Below are positions 40,665 through 50,470 of a stretch of 64,000 nt of DNA, piece by piece. The notes beneath the pieces are model-generated. The model was not told the DNA's origin. It searched no databases and saw only the letters and a program-made list of their open reading frames with translations. This DNA is from PALSA-610 sp038213435 (lineage in GTDB: Bacteria; Actinomycetota; Acidimicrobiia; IMCC26256; PALSA-610): NCBI GenBank assembly GCA_038213435.1, contig JBBQTI010000010.1, positions 22,992-86,991 of the forward strand, given 5' to 3'. Made by a program: the position numbers and the translations under genes. How positions within the stretch are numbered: the stretch's first letter is position 1; every line of letters starts with the position of its first letter.

Positions 40665-41632
40665 TGGAGCTGATCACGAAGAAGCGGTTGATTCTGGTGG
40701 CGGGTCGGGGTCACTCGGAGCTGTCGACCGAGGTCGCCGCACACCTGAAGATCCCGCTCGGTGAGTGCGTGCTCTCGACGTTCGCCAACGGTGAGATCTA
40801 CTGCCGTTACGGCGAGAACATCCGTAGCGCCGACGTCTTCGTATTCCAGACGCACGGCGGCTCGATCAACGATCTGCTCATGGAGCAGCTCATCATGATC
40901 GACGCCGCGAAACGCGCGTCGGCGAAGCGGATCACCGCCGTTTGCCCCTTCTACGGTTACGCGCGCCAGGACCGCAAGGCCGAAGGCCGAGAGCCGATCA
41001 CGGCGCGCCTCGTCGCCGATATGTTGACGGCCGCGGGCGCGGACCGTGTGGTCACCGTCGACCTGCACACCGGCCAGATCCAGGGCTTCTTCGACTACCC
41101 GGTCGACCACCTCACGGCGGTGCCCGTGATCGCGGAGTACCTGAAGCACAACGTCGTAGATGACGCGGTGATCGTGGCCCCCGACGCGGGTGGCGGCAAG
41201 CTTGCCCGCCGCTTCGCCGACCGGCTCAACGCCGATATCGCGTTCATCGACAAGCGCCGGCCCAAGGGCACACACAACGTGGCGGTCGCGACGGAGGTCG
41301 TCGGCGACATCGACGGTCGCACGTGCATCATCGTCGACGACATCATCGACACGGCCGGTACCGTGGTCAGCGCGGCCAACCTGCTCATCGATCGTGGCGC
41401 GGTCGAGGTGTACATCGCGGCGACACACGGGTTGCTTTCGGGCCCTGCAGTCGATCGCCTGAAGAACGGGCCGATTCGCGAGGTCGTCGTAACGAACACG
41501 GTGCCGATCTCCGACGAGAAGCGCTTCGACAACCTGCGCGTGCTCTCGATCGCGTCCCTCCTCGCGGCGGCGATCGACGCCGTGTTCGAAGACGGCTCGG
41601 TGAGCGAGCTCTTCGGCGGCGACAACATGTGA
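40664..41632 (+). CDS. prs: ribose-phosphate pyrophosphokinase
   Basis: A 322-residue PRPP synthase: FANGEIYCRYGENIRSADVF, the flexible-loop region FYGYARQDRKAEGREPITAR, VDLHTGQIQGFFD, and the PRPP-binding motif VDDIIDTAGT near 224-233. It makes PRPP for nucleotides, His and Trp. The ATG at 40664 overlaps the glmU stop, which mirrors the actinobacterial glmU-prs pair. A lipoprotein gene follows after 13 bases. Confidence 0.97.
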   Translation: MELITKKRLILVAGRGHSELSTEVAAHLKIPLGECVLSTFANGEIYCRYGENIRSADVFVFQTHGGSINDLLMEQLIMIDAAKRASAKRITAVCPFYGYARQDRKAEGREPITARLVADMLTAAGADRVVTVDLHTGQIQGFFDYPVDHLTAVPVIAEYLKHNVVDDAVIVAPDAGGGKLARRFADRLNADIAFIDKRRPKGTHNVAVATEVVGDIDGRTCIIVDDIIDTAGTVVSAANLLIDRGAVEVYIAATHGLLSGPAVDRLKNGPIREVVVTNTVPISDEKRFDNLRVLSIASLLAAAIDAVFEDGSVSELFGGDNM

Positions 41633-41645
41633 TGAGGGAAGATTG

Positions 41646-42248
41646 ATGAACGCTCGCGTGTTCATGCTCGTTCTCGCCGTGGTCGCGCTTTCGCTGGCCG
41701 CGTGCGGGAGCTCGTCGAAATCGAGCGGGCCGGCGCCCTACCCCGCGCCGAGCGATCCGATGGCACGGGCGCGAGCCGCGGGACTCGTCCCGGAGACGGC
41801 GGAGCAGCTCCGGTACCACGTGCACGCGCATCTCGACGTCTTCATCGACGGTAAGCACATCATCGTGCCGGCCGGACTCGGGATCGACATCACCAACCCC
41901 CGCGTACATGAGTTGACCACCGACGGAATGCCGTCGTACGGCGCCATCAGCGTTCCTTGCGACGAGCCGTGCATCTCGCCGCTCCACACGCACGACGTCA
42001 CCGGCGTCATCCACACCGAGTCGTCGACGCGCAAGGACAACACGCTCGGGCAACTCTTCACCGAGTGGGGTGTCCGGCTCGATGCGAACTGCTTTGCCAC
42101 CTACTGCAAGCCGGCGAAGTCGGTCGCGGTCTACGTCGACGGCAAGCAGTTCGCGGGCGACCCGAGGACGATCCCGTTGAGCGACCGCAAGGAGATCGCC
42201 ATCGTCGTCGGTACGCCACCCGCTCAGATCCCCAACACGGCTTTTTAG
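41646..42248 (+). CDS. His-rich lipoprotein of unknown function
   Basis: A 200-residue lipoprotein from the ATG at 41646. Lipobox LSLAACG (C20) then a Ser/Pro linker. The mature part has HVHAHLDVFIDGKHI, IVPAGLGIDI, SPLHTHDVTGVIHTES and TLGQLFTEWGVRLDANC, i.e. at least seven His in two HxH clusters plus paired cysteines, consistent with a metal-binding beta-sandwich. It is the member of the glmU-prs-rplY cluster that occupies the position lpqT takes in M. tuberculosis, though I do not claim homology. Function unknown. Confidence 0.75.
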   Translation: MNARVFMLVLAVVALSLAACGSSSKSSGPAPYPAPSDPMARARAAGLVPETAEQLRYHVHAHLDVFIDGKHIIVPAGLGIDITNPRVHELTTDGMPSYGAISVPCDEPCISPLHTHDVTGVIHTESSTRKDNTLGQLFTEWGVRLDANCFATYCKPAKSVAVYVDGKQFAGDPRTIPLSDRKEIAIVVGTPPAQIPNTAF

Positions 42249-42333
42249 ACCCGATCCCGGGGATTCTCGTCCGCCCCCCGTGGTGCGCGACAATCTCCTG
42301 CTCACCTTTTCGTCTCACCAGGATCGACGTGCC

Positions 42334-42993
42334 ATGGCTGACGCCACGCTCATTGCAGAACGCCGCCCCACCGCCGGCAAGCGTCCGGCCGGCCGCATCC
42401 GCCGGGAGGGACTCGTCCCGGCCGTCGTGTACGGCCTGGGCGACGACAACGTCTCGGTCTCGGTTTCCTCGCGCGAGCTCGTACACATCCTGTCGGGCGG
42501 TAGTGGCATGAACACGCTGATCACGTTGAAGATCGACGGCGCCGACGAGCTCGCGATCGCGCGCCAGATCCAGCGCCACCCGGTCAAGGGCACGGTGATG
42601 CACGTCGACTTCGTGCGCGTGCGGGCCGACCAGACCATCCAGGCCGAGATCCCCGTGCACCTCACCGGCGAAGCCGAGGGTGCGGTGCGGGGCGGCATCC
42701 TGGAGCAGCTCGTGCACACGCTCACCGTCGAGGCGAAGCCGAGCGACTTTCCCCCGTCGATCGAGTACGACGTCAGCGCGCTCGAGATCGGCGAGCAGGT
42801 GTACGTGCGCGATCTCGCCGTGCCACCCAAGGTCACCGTGCTCCAGGAGGGCGACGACCTCGTCGCACAGATCTCCGCGCCGCGAGTTGCGGAGGTGGAG
42901 GAAGGTGCCGAGGCCGAAGCCGATGCCGAAGCCGCCGCGGGCGCGGTTGCCGAAGGCGGCGCCGCGCCGGCCGAGGCGCCCCCCGAGGAGTAG
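42334..42993 (+). CDS. rplY: 50S ribosomal protein bL25 (Ctc form)
   Basis: A 219-residue Ctc-type L25: the N-terminal 5S-rRNA-binding domain (ADATLIAERRPTAGKRPAGR, GLVPAVVYGLG) and the C-terminal TL5-like domain (GAVRGGILEQLVHTLTVEAK, VPPKVTVLQEGDDLV), then a Glu/Ala-rich tail of about 35 residues. The ATG at 42334 follows CAGGA. Nine bases separate it from pth, so they are cotranscribed. Confidence 0.95.
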   Translation: MADATLIAERRPTAGKRPAGRIRREGLVPAVVYGLGDDNVSVSVSSRELVHILSGGSGMNTLITLKIDGADELAIARQIQRHPVKGTVMHVDFVRVRADQTIQAEIPVHLTGEAEGAVRGGILEQLVHTLTVEAKPSDFPPSIEYDVSALEIGEQVYVRDLAVPPKVTVLQEGDDLVAQISAPRVAEVEEGAEAEADAEAAAGAVAEGGAAPAEAPPEE

Positions 42994-43002
42994 CGGGTTC
43001 TC

Positions 43003-43590
43003 GTGCCCGTCGACCTCTTGGTGGTCGGGCTCGGCAATCCCGGCGACGAGTTCTCGCGTACCCGTCACAACGTCGGCGCCGAGGTCGTCGAGCTGCTCGC
43101 GCGCCGACACGGTGGGAAATTGCGAGGATCGAGGGGTCGCGCGCGCAGCGACGAGGTGCGGATCGGAGACAAGCGGGTCGCGCTCGCGATCCCGCTCACC
43201 TACATGAACGACTCGGGTGAGGCGGTCGGCGCGCTGGCGCGCCGTCTCGGCATCGAACCCGGTCGAATCGTCATCGTGCACGACGAGCTCGATCTCGAAC
43301 CGGCGATGCTGCGGCTGAAGTTCGGCGGCGGCCTGGCGGGCCACAACGGTCTGCGATCGATCAAGCAGCATCTGCACACCGACGAGTTCACGCGAGTGCG
43401 GATCGGCGTCGGCAAGCCCTCCTCCAAGGAGCGCGGCGCCGACCATGTGCTGTCACGCGTCTCCAAGCGCGAGCGCGAGGCGATGGACGTGACCATCGAG
43501 GAGGCGGCCGACGCCGTCGAGCGCATCGTGACCGATGGCGTCGAGGCGGCGATGAACCGCTTCAACGGCCGCGTCGCCGGCCCGGACTGA
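43003..43590 (+). CDS. pth: peptidyl-tRNA hydrolase
   Basis: A 195-residue Pth. VVGLGNPGDEFSRTRHNVG at 7-25 contains N11 and the catalytic H22; LTYMNDSGEAVG, VHDELDLEPA (catalytic Asp) and GLAGHNGLRSI follow. It recycles peptidyl-tRNAs. GTG start at 43003, directly after rplY. Confidence 0.96.
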   Translation: MPVDLLVVGLGNPGDEFSRTRHNVGAEVVELLARRHGGKLRGSRGRARSDEVRIGDKRVALAIPLTYMNDSGEAVGALARRLGIEPGRIVIVHDELDLEPAMLRLKFGGGLAGHNGLRSIKQHLHTDEFTRVRIGVGKPSSKERGADHVLSRVSKREREAMDVTIEEAADAVERIVTDGVEAAMNRFNGRVAGPD

Positions 43591-43672
43591 GGGCCCCGGC
43601 CGGGATACCAACGTCTACGCTGGTCTGATCACCCCCGGGGGCGCGCCCGCGCTCTCGGGTTGTACGCGCGCC

Positions 43673-46600
43673 ATGCAGCCGACACTCGCCGGACTCACCA
43701 CCCTGTTTGCCGACTCCCCGGTCGTCGCCGCGGCGACGGGTGGTCTCGCGCGCCCGGTCGCCGTTCCGGAGCCGGCCCGCGCCCTGTTCGCCGCCACGCT
43801 CGCCCGCGCCACGGCGCGGCGCCCGATCGTCGTCGCGGTACCGACCGGTGTCGAGGCCGAGCGAATCGCCGCCGACGTACGCGAATACCTGGGAGACGAC
43901 GCGGTCGAGCTGTTCCCGGCGTGGGAGACACTGCCGTTCGAACGGGTCTCGCCCGCGACGGAGACGATGGGCCGCCGGTTGCGGGTCATCTGGCGGTTGC
44001 GCGCCGGCGGCGAGCATCTGCCGCACGTCATCGTCGCGCCCGTGCGTGCGCTCGTACAGCGTCTCGGCCCGCACGTGGAGGACGTGGAGCCCGTCGTCGT
44101 GCGTGCCGGTGCGCAGATCGACCGCGACGAGCTCGTCGCGCGGTTGGTCACGATTGGCTACCGGCGTGAGTACCAGGTCGAGGCGCGCGGCGAGGTCGCG
44201 GTGCGAGGCTCGATCGTCGACGTCTACCCGGCAACGGCCGATCATCCGGTTCGCGTCGATCTATGGGGCGACGAGGTCGATCGCCTCTCACGATTCTCGG
44301 TCGCAGATCAGCGCTCGTCGGTCGAGATCACCGAATCTTGGATCTTTCCGGTGCGGGAGCTCCTGCCGACCGAGGAGGTCCGCGCCCGCGCCCGCCAGCT
44401 TCTCCAGGAGCATCCCTGGGGCCGTGAGCAGTGGGAACGGCTCGCGGAGGGCAACACCTTCGACGGCATGGAGTCGTGGTTGCCGTGGCTGACCTCCGAC
44501 GAGCACCTGCTTCCCGATCTCTTGCCGCCGTCGGCGCTCGTCGCGATCATCGAGCCCCGGCGCCTGCGCGACCGCGCGCAGGAACTGCTCGACGAGGAGG
44601 CGGCGCTCGCACGGACCCTTGCGATCACGTGGGGCGCGCAGGTCGGCGATGCCGACACACCGCGCCTATCGCTACCGTTCGACCGGCTGCTCGCCCACAC
44701 CAGGGCGCAACCCGTTCCCGTGCTGGCCGTACCCGACCACCCGGACACGCCCGTGCTCGCGGCGAGCGCGTTCGATCCGGTCGTGGGCGACGCGGACGCG
44801 CTCGCGAAGCGGCTCAACGCCCTCGAGCGCGACGGGTTCAAGGTGTTCATCGCCGCCGAGGGCATTGGCAGTGCGGATCGCATCGAGCAGATCCTCTCCG
44901 CGGAGGGCGTCAACGTCGATCGCCTTGCCGCCATCACCGACGACGGCGCGGTCCTCCGCTCAGCCGGTATTCACCTCGTCGTCGCGCCGCTCGACCGTGG
45001 GGCGGTACTCCCGACGCAGCGGGTCGCGCTCGTCGCCGAGGCCGACCTGACGGGCCGCCGGCGCGTCCACCGTCGCGCGCGTGGCGCCCGCAAGGGCCTC
45101 GACCATTACGAAGGCCTGACGGCCGGCGATTATGTCGTGCACCGCGTTCACGGTGTCGGCCGGTACCACGGCATGGAGACGAAGGAGATGTTCGGCATCA
45201 CGCGCGACCGGCTCGTCGTCGAATTCAAGGGCGGCGATCGCGTCTACGTCGATTCCGAGGACATCGGTCTCATTCGCAAGTACACCGGCGGCGAGGAACC
45301 GAAGCTCTCGAAGATGGGGGGCGGGGATTGGGACAAGACGCGGGCGCGCGTGCGCAAAGCCGTGCGCGACATCGCGGGCGAGCTCGTGGTGCTGTACCGG
45401 CGCCGGCTCGCAACCGAGGGACACACGTTCGGTCCGGACACGCCGTTCCAGCGACAGATCGAAGAGTCCTTCCCGTACGAGGAAACGCCCGACCAGGCCC
45501 AGGCGATCGTCGACACCAAGGCCGACATGGAACGGTCGGTGCCGATGGATCGCCTCATCTGTGGCGACGTCGGCTACGGCAAGACCGAGGTCGCGCTGCG
45601 TGCGGCCGCCAAAGCGGTGTTCGACGGCAAGCAGGTCGCGATCCTCGTGCCGACCACCCTCCTCGCCAGCCAGCACGGCCAGACGTTCCGCGAGCGGTTC
45701 GCGAACTACCCGGTACGGGTCGAGGTGCTCTCGCGCTTCCTGACGGTCAAGGAGCAGAACGACGTCGTGAAGGGTTTGCGCGACGGCACCGTTGACATCG
45801 TGATCGGCACCCATCGGTTGCTCGGCGCCGACATCGCGTTCAAGGACGTCGGCTTGCTCGTCGTCGACGAGGAACAGCGGTTCGGCGTGCAGCACAAGGA
45901 GCGGATCAAGGAGTGGCGGACGAGTGTCGACGTGCTGACGCTCACCGCTACGCCGATACCGCGCACCCTCGAGATGTCACTCACCGGCATCCGCGACCTC
46001 TCCCTGGTGAACACACCTCCCGAGGATCGTCAGCCGATCCTCACGTACGTGGGCGAGCTCGACGAGCGGGCGGTGTCCGAAGCCATCCGGCGCGAGCTGC
46101 TGCGCGAGGGGCAGGTGCTCTACGTGCACAACCGCGTGCACGACATCGCGCACGTCGCCGACGACGTCAAGCGCCTCGTTCCAGAGGCCCGCGTCGCGAT
46201 CGCACACGGCCAACTCGACGAAAACCGGCTCGAACGCGTCGTGCAGGAGTTCTGGGATCGTGAGCACGATGTGCTCGTGTGCACGACGATCGTCGAGAGC
46301 GGACTCGACATGCCGACGGTCAACACGCTCGTGGTCGATCGAGCCGACATGCTGGGTCTCTCGCAGCTGTACCAGCTGCGCGGCCGGGTCGGGCGCCGCG
46401 GTCAACGCGCGTACGCGTATTTGCTGTACCCACCGGATCGATCGCTGAGCGAGCAGGCGTACGAACGGTTGAAGACGATCGGCGAATTCACCGATCTCGG
46501 TTCCGGCTTCAAGATCGCGATGCGCGACCTCGAGATACGCGGCGCGGGCAACCTGCTCGGCGCGGAACAGTCGGGCCACATCGCCGCGGTCGGGTTCGAT

Positions 46601-47146
46601 CTCTACGTCGAGATGGTCACCGAGGCGGTGGGTGAGTTGACGGGTGCGCTCCCCGAGCACCCGGCCGAGGTGCAGATCGATCTGCCGGTCACCGCGCACC
46701 TTCCGCGCGACTACATCGCGCGCGATGACGTGCGCATGGAGGCGTACCGGCGCCTCGCCGCGGTCACGACCCCCGCCGACGTCGACGACGTGCGTGCCGA
46801 ATGGGAGGACCGCTACGGACCGCCGCCGCCGCCCGCGGCCGCGTTGCTCGACGTCGCGCGCTTGCGCGCTGCGTCCCTGCGGCTCGGCATCCGAGCCGTC
46901 TCGGTGCAGAAGGGCCACGCTCGCCTCGACGGTTGGCATCTGCTCAAATCGCAAGAAGTGCGATTGCAGCGCATGGTCGCGCGGGCCCGGGTCGTGACCG
47001 ACGCGGTCGTCGTCCCGATCACGGCCAGCGGTGAGCTCTCCATCGCCCAGGCGTTGCTCAGGTTGCTCGACGCGATCAGCCCGGCCGACGCGGACAGTGT
47101 GCAGGCCGGGCTTCCGGAGACGGCCCCGGTACCATCCGCCGGATGA
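43673..47146 (+). CDS. mfd: transcription-repair coupling factor Mfd
   Basis: A 1157-residue protein of full Mfd size. N-terminal UvrB-like domains, the CarD-like RNA polymerase interaction domain near residues 480-550 (GDYVVHRVHGVGRYHGM), Walker A GDVGYGKTEVAL at about 631, DEEQ at about 731, HTH-like helicase motifs (LTATPIPRTLEMSL, QLRGRVGRRGQRAY) and the C-terminal TRCF domain. It removes stalled RNA polymerase and recruits UvrA. The final ATGA overlaps the PPIase gene. Confidence 0.98.
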   Translation: MQPTLAGLTTLFADSPVVAAATGGLARPVAVPEPARALFAATLARATARRPIVVAVPTGVEAERIAADVREYLGDDAVELFPAWETLPFERVSPATETMGRRLRVIWRLRAGGEHLPHVIVAPVRALVQRLGPHVEDVEPVVVRAGAQIDRDELVARLVTIGYRREYQVEARGEVAVRGSIVDVYPATADHPVRVDLWGDEVDRLSRFSVADQRSSVEITESWIFPVRELLPTEEVRARARQLLQEHPWGREQWERLAEGNTFDGMESWLPWLTSDEHLLPDLLPPSALVAIIEPRRLRDRAQELLDEEAALARTLAITWGAQVGDADTPRLSLPFDRLLAHTRAQPVPVLAVPDHPDTPVLAASAFDPVVGDADALAKRLNALERDGFKVFIAAEGIGSADRIEQILSAEGVNVDRLAAITDDGAVLRSAGIHLVVAPLDRGAVLPTQRVALVAEADLTGRRRVHRRARGARKGLDHYEGLTAGDYVVHRVHGVGRYHGMETKEMFGITRDRLVVEFKGGDRVYVDSEDIGLIRKYTGGEEPKLSKMGGGDWDKTRARVRKAVRDIAGELVVLYRRRLATEGHTFGPDTPFQRQIEESFPYEETPDQAQAIVDTKADMERSVPMDRLICGDVGYGKTEVALRAAAKAVFDGKQVAILVPTTLLASQHGQTFRERFANYPVRVEVLSRFLTVKEQNDVVKGLRDGTVDIVIGTHRLLGADIAFKDVGLLVVDEEQRFGVQHKERIKEWRTSVDVLTLTATPIPRTLEMSLTGIRDLSLVNTPPEDRQPILTYVGELDERAVSEAIRRELLREGQVLYVHNRVHDIAHVADDVKRLVPEARVAIAHGQLDENRLERVVQEFWDREHDVLVCTTIVESGLDMPTVNTLVVDRADMLGLSQLYQLRGRVGRRGQRAYAYLLYPPDRSLSEQAYERLKTIGEFTDLGSGFKIAMRDLEIRGAGNLLGAEQSGHIAAVGFDLYVEMVTEAVGELTGALPEHPAEVQIDLPVTAHLPRDYIARDDVRMEAYRRLAAVTTPADVDDVRAEWEDRYGPPPPPAAALLDVARLRAASLRLGIRAVSVQKGHARLDGWHLLKSQEVRLQRMVARARVVTDAVVVPITASGELSIAQALLRLLDAISPADADSVQAGLPETAPVPSAG

Positions 47147-48156
47147 TCGCTCGCCGGTTCCGCCTTCTCGCGGTTCCCCTCATCGTGACTTCGATCGGGT
47201 TGGGCGGATGCTCGAGTCGGCTCTCCGATGCCGCGACCGTCACGTTCCACGACGGCAACGGTGACCACACCGTTCACATCAGCCGTAGCGAGCTCGATGA
47301 CGAGCTGCGCGATCTGCTCGCGAACGCGAAGTTCGTCCAGGCGCTGAGATCGAGCAGCCTCTTCCCCAACGTCGGGGGTGACGCCTCGACCGACCAGGAG
47401 CTGTCGAGTCGCTGGCTGACGACCCTCGTCCGGCAGACGGCTGTCGACGCGGAGGCTCAGAGTGCGCACGTTCCGGTCACGCCGGAGGACACGAACAACG
47501 CGACCCGAGATCAGGACAACTCGTTCTCCCAGCCCGTCTTCTCCGCGTTCTCGAAGGCGTTCGCGTCGAAGCTGGTCGATCGCGACGCGCGCCTGTTCGC
47601 CGTCTACCGCTATTACCAGACCTGCCCGTCGGGCCGGTTTCTCTCGCACATCTTGGTGAAGACCAACGCTCAGGCCGCCGCCGCGTTGGCCCGCATCCGC
47701 GCCGGGCAGAAGTTCGACGTGGTCGCGCGCGCAGTGTCGATCGACACGACATCGGGCACGAAGGGTGGCGCGCTCGGCTGCCTCGCACCGGGCGAGTTCG
47801 TCCCCGAGTTCCAGAGAGCGGCCGAAGCCGCCCCGCTCGACGTGGTGACCGGTCCCGTCCACACCCAGTACGGCTATCACCTGATCTTGGAGCGACGTTG
47901 GGACCCGGTCGGCGACCAGCAATTCGCGCAAGCGCTGACGCAGGCCGCGGGCGCGGTCTTGACCGCGCGCCTGAAGGCGCTCCACGTCTGGGTCAACCCC
48001 CGCTACGGCACCTGGGGAGAGATCAAAGATGCGAATGGCAACACCGGCTTCGCAGTGACGGCGCCGACGGTCCCGAACCCGCGCGTCTGTCGGGAGAAGT
48101 CGGCGGCATGTACGCCGACGACCACGACCACGACCACGACACCCGCGGGCGGGTGA
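47143..48156 (+). CDS. lipoprotein peptidyl-prolyl isomerase (parvulin/PrsA-SurA type)
   Basis: A 337-residue lipoprotein. Lipobox GLGGCSS (C23), a SurA-N-like helical region (SRSELDDELRDLLANAKF), a parvulin domain at about 165-260 (FLSHILVKTNAQAAAALARI, DVVARAVSIDTTSGTKGGAL, EFVPEFQRAAEAAP, HTQYGYHLILERR), and a Thr-rich C-terminus. It probably assists folding of exported proteins. It is in the mfd-mazG interval where mycobacteria have no such gene; ATGA and GTGA overlaps with mfd and mazG show tight coupling. Confidence 0.88.
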   Translation: MIARRFRLLAVPLIVTSIGLGGCSSRLSDAATVTFHDGNGDHTVHISRSELDDELRDLLANAKFVQALRSSSLFPNVGGDASTDQELSSRWLTTLVRQTAVDAEAQSAHVPVTPEDTNNATRDQDNSFSQPVFSAFSKAFASKLVDRDARLFAVYRYYQTCPSGRFLSHILVKTNAQAAAALARIRAGQKFDVVARAVSIDTTSGTKGGALGCLAPGEFVPEFQRAAEAAPLDVVTGPVHTQYGYHLILERRWDPVGDQQFAQALTQAAGAVLTARLKALHVWVNPRYGTWGEIKDANGNTGFAVTAPTVPNPRVCREKSAACTPTTTTTTTTPAGG

Positions 48157-49577
48157 GCCGGCCTCGCGTCGTCGTGGTCGGGCTCGGGCCGGCCGGCGTC
48201 GATCTGCTGTTGCCCGCCGCCCGCGTCGCGCTCCAACGGATCACAGTTCGGTACACGCGCACGTCGCGGCATCCGGCCGTCGACGAGCTCGCGCGCGAAG
48301 GCATCGCGCTCGAACCGCTCGACCTGCTCTATGACGACGGTGACGACCTCGACACGGTGTACGCCGCGATCGCGGCGCGCGTCGTCGCCGCGGCTCAGGA
48401 GCACGGCGAGGTCGCGTACGCCGTACCCGGCAGTCCGTCGGTTGCGGAGCGGACCGTTGCGCTGCTGCGCGGCGTCGGCATCGACATCGAGATCGTCCCG
48501 GGATTGTCCTTTGCAGACCTGGCGTGGAACCGGCTCGGTATCGATCCGATGACCGGCGCCCGCGTCGTCGACGCACGCACGTTCGCGGTCGATTCGGCCG
48601 GCTTCGCGGGGGCGATGCTGCTCGCCCAGTGCGACACGCGGTTCGTGTTGTCCGACGTCAAGATCGCGCTGCTCGAAGTGCTCCTCCCCGACCACGAGGT
48701 GATCGTGCTCCAGGGCCTCGGCTTGCCCGACGAGCGGTTGGTCTCGCTCGCCCTCTCGGAGCTCGACCAGGTGGTCGAGCCCGACCACCTCACCTCGGTG
48801 TTCGTCGACACCGGCGACGTCTCCGTGGCCGGGGAGCTCGCGCGCCTGCTGGCGCTCACGGAGCGCCTGCGCGGCCCGGGCGGATGCCCGTGGGACGCGG
48901 CGCAGACCCATCACACGCTCCGGCGGCACGTGCTCGAAGAGGCGTACGAGGTCGCGGCGGCGATCGACGAGCTCCCGCCGGAAGCGCCGGGCGGCGAGGT
49001 GCCGGCCGGCGCCTACGACGCGCTCGAAGACGAGCTCGGCGACCTCTTGTTCCAGGTGATGATTCATTCCGTTCTCGCGACCGAGGCCGGCGCGTTCACG
49101 ATCGGCGACGTGGCGCGCGGCATTCACGCCAAGCTCGTGCGCCGTCATCCCCACGTCTTCGGTGAGGTCGAGGCGAAGACGCCCGACGCGGTCATCACCA
49201 ATTGGGAGCAGATCAAGAAGGGCGAGAAGGGTCACGCGTCACTGGTCGAGGGCATGACGCCCGGGCTGCCGGCATTGCTGTACGTGCAGAAGCTGTTGCG
49301 GAAGGCCGAATCGATCGGGCTCGCACCGCAGGTTGGGGGAGATTCGACGGTCGCCGACGAGCACGCCCTCGCCGATGGGCTCGCCGCGCTCGCTGCCGCG
49401 GGCGCGCGCGCCGGCATCGATGGTGAGTCCGCGCTGACGGCGTGGGCGGTTCGCTTCAAGGATCGCTTCGAGCGCATGGAGCAGCTCGCGCTCGCCGAGC
49501 ACGTCGACCTCACGTCCTCGGACGCGTCGACCGTTCAGGCGCTCTGGGACCGTTCCCGCGACATCCCCGGAGACTGA
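48153..49577 (+). CDS. mazG: MazG with N-terminal tetrapyrrole-methylase-like domain
   Basis: A 474-residue protein with the YabN layout. The N-terminal 215 residues resemble a tetrapyrrole methylase (VVVGLGPAGVDLLL, YAVPGSPSVAERTVALL, IVPGLSFADLAWNRLG); the MazG NTP-pyrophosphohydrolase core begins at about 245 (GGCPWDAAQTHHTLRRHVLE, EEAYEVAAAI, EDELGDLLFQV) with the ExxE/ExxD metal motifs, and a second MazG-like repeat (LRKAESIGL ...) follows. GTG start overlaps the PPIase TGA. Housecleaning of non-canonical NTPs. Confidence 0.92.
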   Translation: MSRPRVVVVGLGPAGVDLLLPAARVALQRITVRYTRTSRHPAVDELAREGIALEPLDLLYDDGDDLDTVYAAIAARVVAAAQEHGEVAYAVPGSPSVAERTVALLRGVGIDIEIVPGLSFADLAWNRLGIDPMTGARVVDARTFAVDSAGFAGAMLLAQCDTRFVLSDVKIALLEVLLPDHEVIVLQGLGLPDERLVSLALSELDQVVEPDHLTSVFVDTGDVSVAGELARLLALTERLRGPGGCPWDAAQTHHTLRRHVLEEAYEVAAAIDELPPEAPGGEVPAGAYDALEDELGDLLFQVMIHSVLATEAGAFTIGDVARGIHAKLVRRHPHVFGEVEAKTPDAVITNWEQIKKGEKGHASLVEGMTPGLPALLYVQKLLRKAESIGLAPQVGGDSTVADEHALADGLAALAAAGARAGIDGESALTAWAVRFKDRFERMEQLALAEHVDLTSSDASTVQALWDRSRDIPGD

Positions 49578-49595
49578 CCCGCCGAGGACGAGAAT

Positions 49596-50396
49596 GTGTA
49601 CGTGGCAGTCGCCGGAATTCTCGGGGTCGTTCTCGTCCTGATATTGCTGTGGCTCGTCGCGTCGGGCGTTCGGGTGGTGCAGGAGTACGAGCGGGGCGTG
49701 CTGTTCGTGTTCGGGCGGTGCCGCGGTGCGCGCGGGCCGGGCATCTTCGTCGTACCGCCGTTCATCAGCCGGATCGTCCGGGTCAACCTGCAGACGCAGG
49801 CGGTCCCCGTCGCGTCGCAACAGGTCATCACGAAGGACAACGTCACGGTCGCGGTCGACGCGGTGGCCTATTTCCGGGTCAAGGACCCGGTCGCATCGGT
49901 GCTCAAGATCCAGAACTGGTTCAACGCGGCCCAGCTGGTCGCCCAGACCTCGCTGCGTTCGATCATCGGCCGTCACGAGCTCGACCAGCTGCTCGGCGAG
50001 CGCGACCGGATCAATCTGGAGTTGAAGCTCGCGCTGGACGAGCAGACCGAGTCGTGGGGAGTGGAGGTGGATCTGGTAGAGATCCGCGACGTCGGACTCC
50101 CCGAGCAGATGCAGCGCGCGATGGCGCGCCAGGCCGAAGCCGAGCGGGAACGGCGGGCGAAGATCATCGCGGCGGACGGCGAGATGCAGGCCTCCGAGAA
50201 GCTCGGCCAAGCCGCCACGACGATGGCCGCCAGCCCCGGCGCGATGCAGTTACGGACGCTGCAGACGATGGCCGAGATCTCGGCCGAGCGGAACTCGACG
50301 ATCATCTTCCCGATACCCGTCGAGCTGCTCGACGTGTTCCGCGCGATCTCCGGGGTGACGCCTCCGCCGCGACCAGCCCCGCCGGCTTCGGGCTGA
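49596..50396 (+). CDS. SPFH/band-7 membrane protein
   Basis: A 266-residue stomatin/flotillin-like protein. One hydrophobic helix at about 4-22 (VAGILGVVLVLILLWLVA), then the SPFH core (VQEYERGVLFVFGRCRGARG, FIVVPPF-like PGIFVVPPFISRIVRV, VITKDNVTVAVDAVAYFRVK, LRSIIGRHELDQLL), an Arg/Glu-rich helix (RAMARQAEAERERRAKIIAA) and a Pro-rich end. GTG at 49596 was chosen after GAGGACGAG. It probably oligomerises in membrane microdomains. Nineteen bases after mazG. Confidence 0.92.
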   Translation: MYVAVAGILGVVLVLILLWLVASGVRVVQEYERGVLFVFGRCRGARGPGIFVVPPFISRIVRVNLQTQAVPVASQQVITKDNVTVAVDAVAYFRVKDPVASVLKIQNWFNAAQLVAQTSLRSIIGRHELDQLLGERDRINLELKLALDEQTESWGVEVDLVEIRDVGLPEQMQRAMARQAEAERERRAKIIAADGEMQASEKLGQAATTMAASPGAMQLRTLQTMAEISAERNSTIIFPIPVELLDVFRAISGVTPPPRPAPPASG

Positions 50397-50470
50397 ACCC
50401 CGAACGCGCGTTCGCTGCCACGCGGAGCGTCCGAGCGTATACATTCGCCACATTGGCCTCAGGAGTTTTC

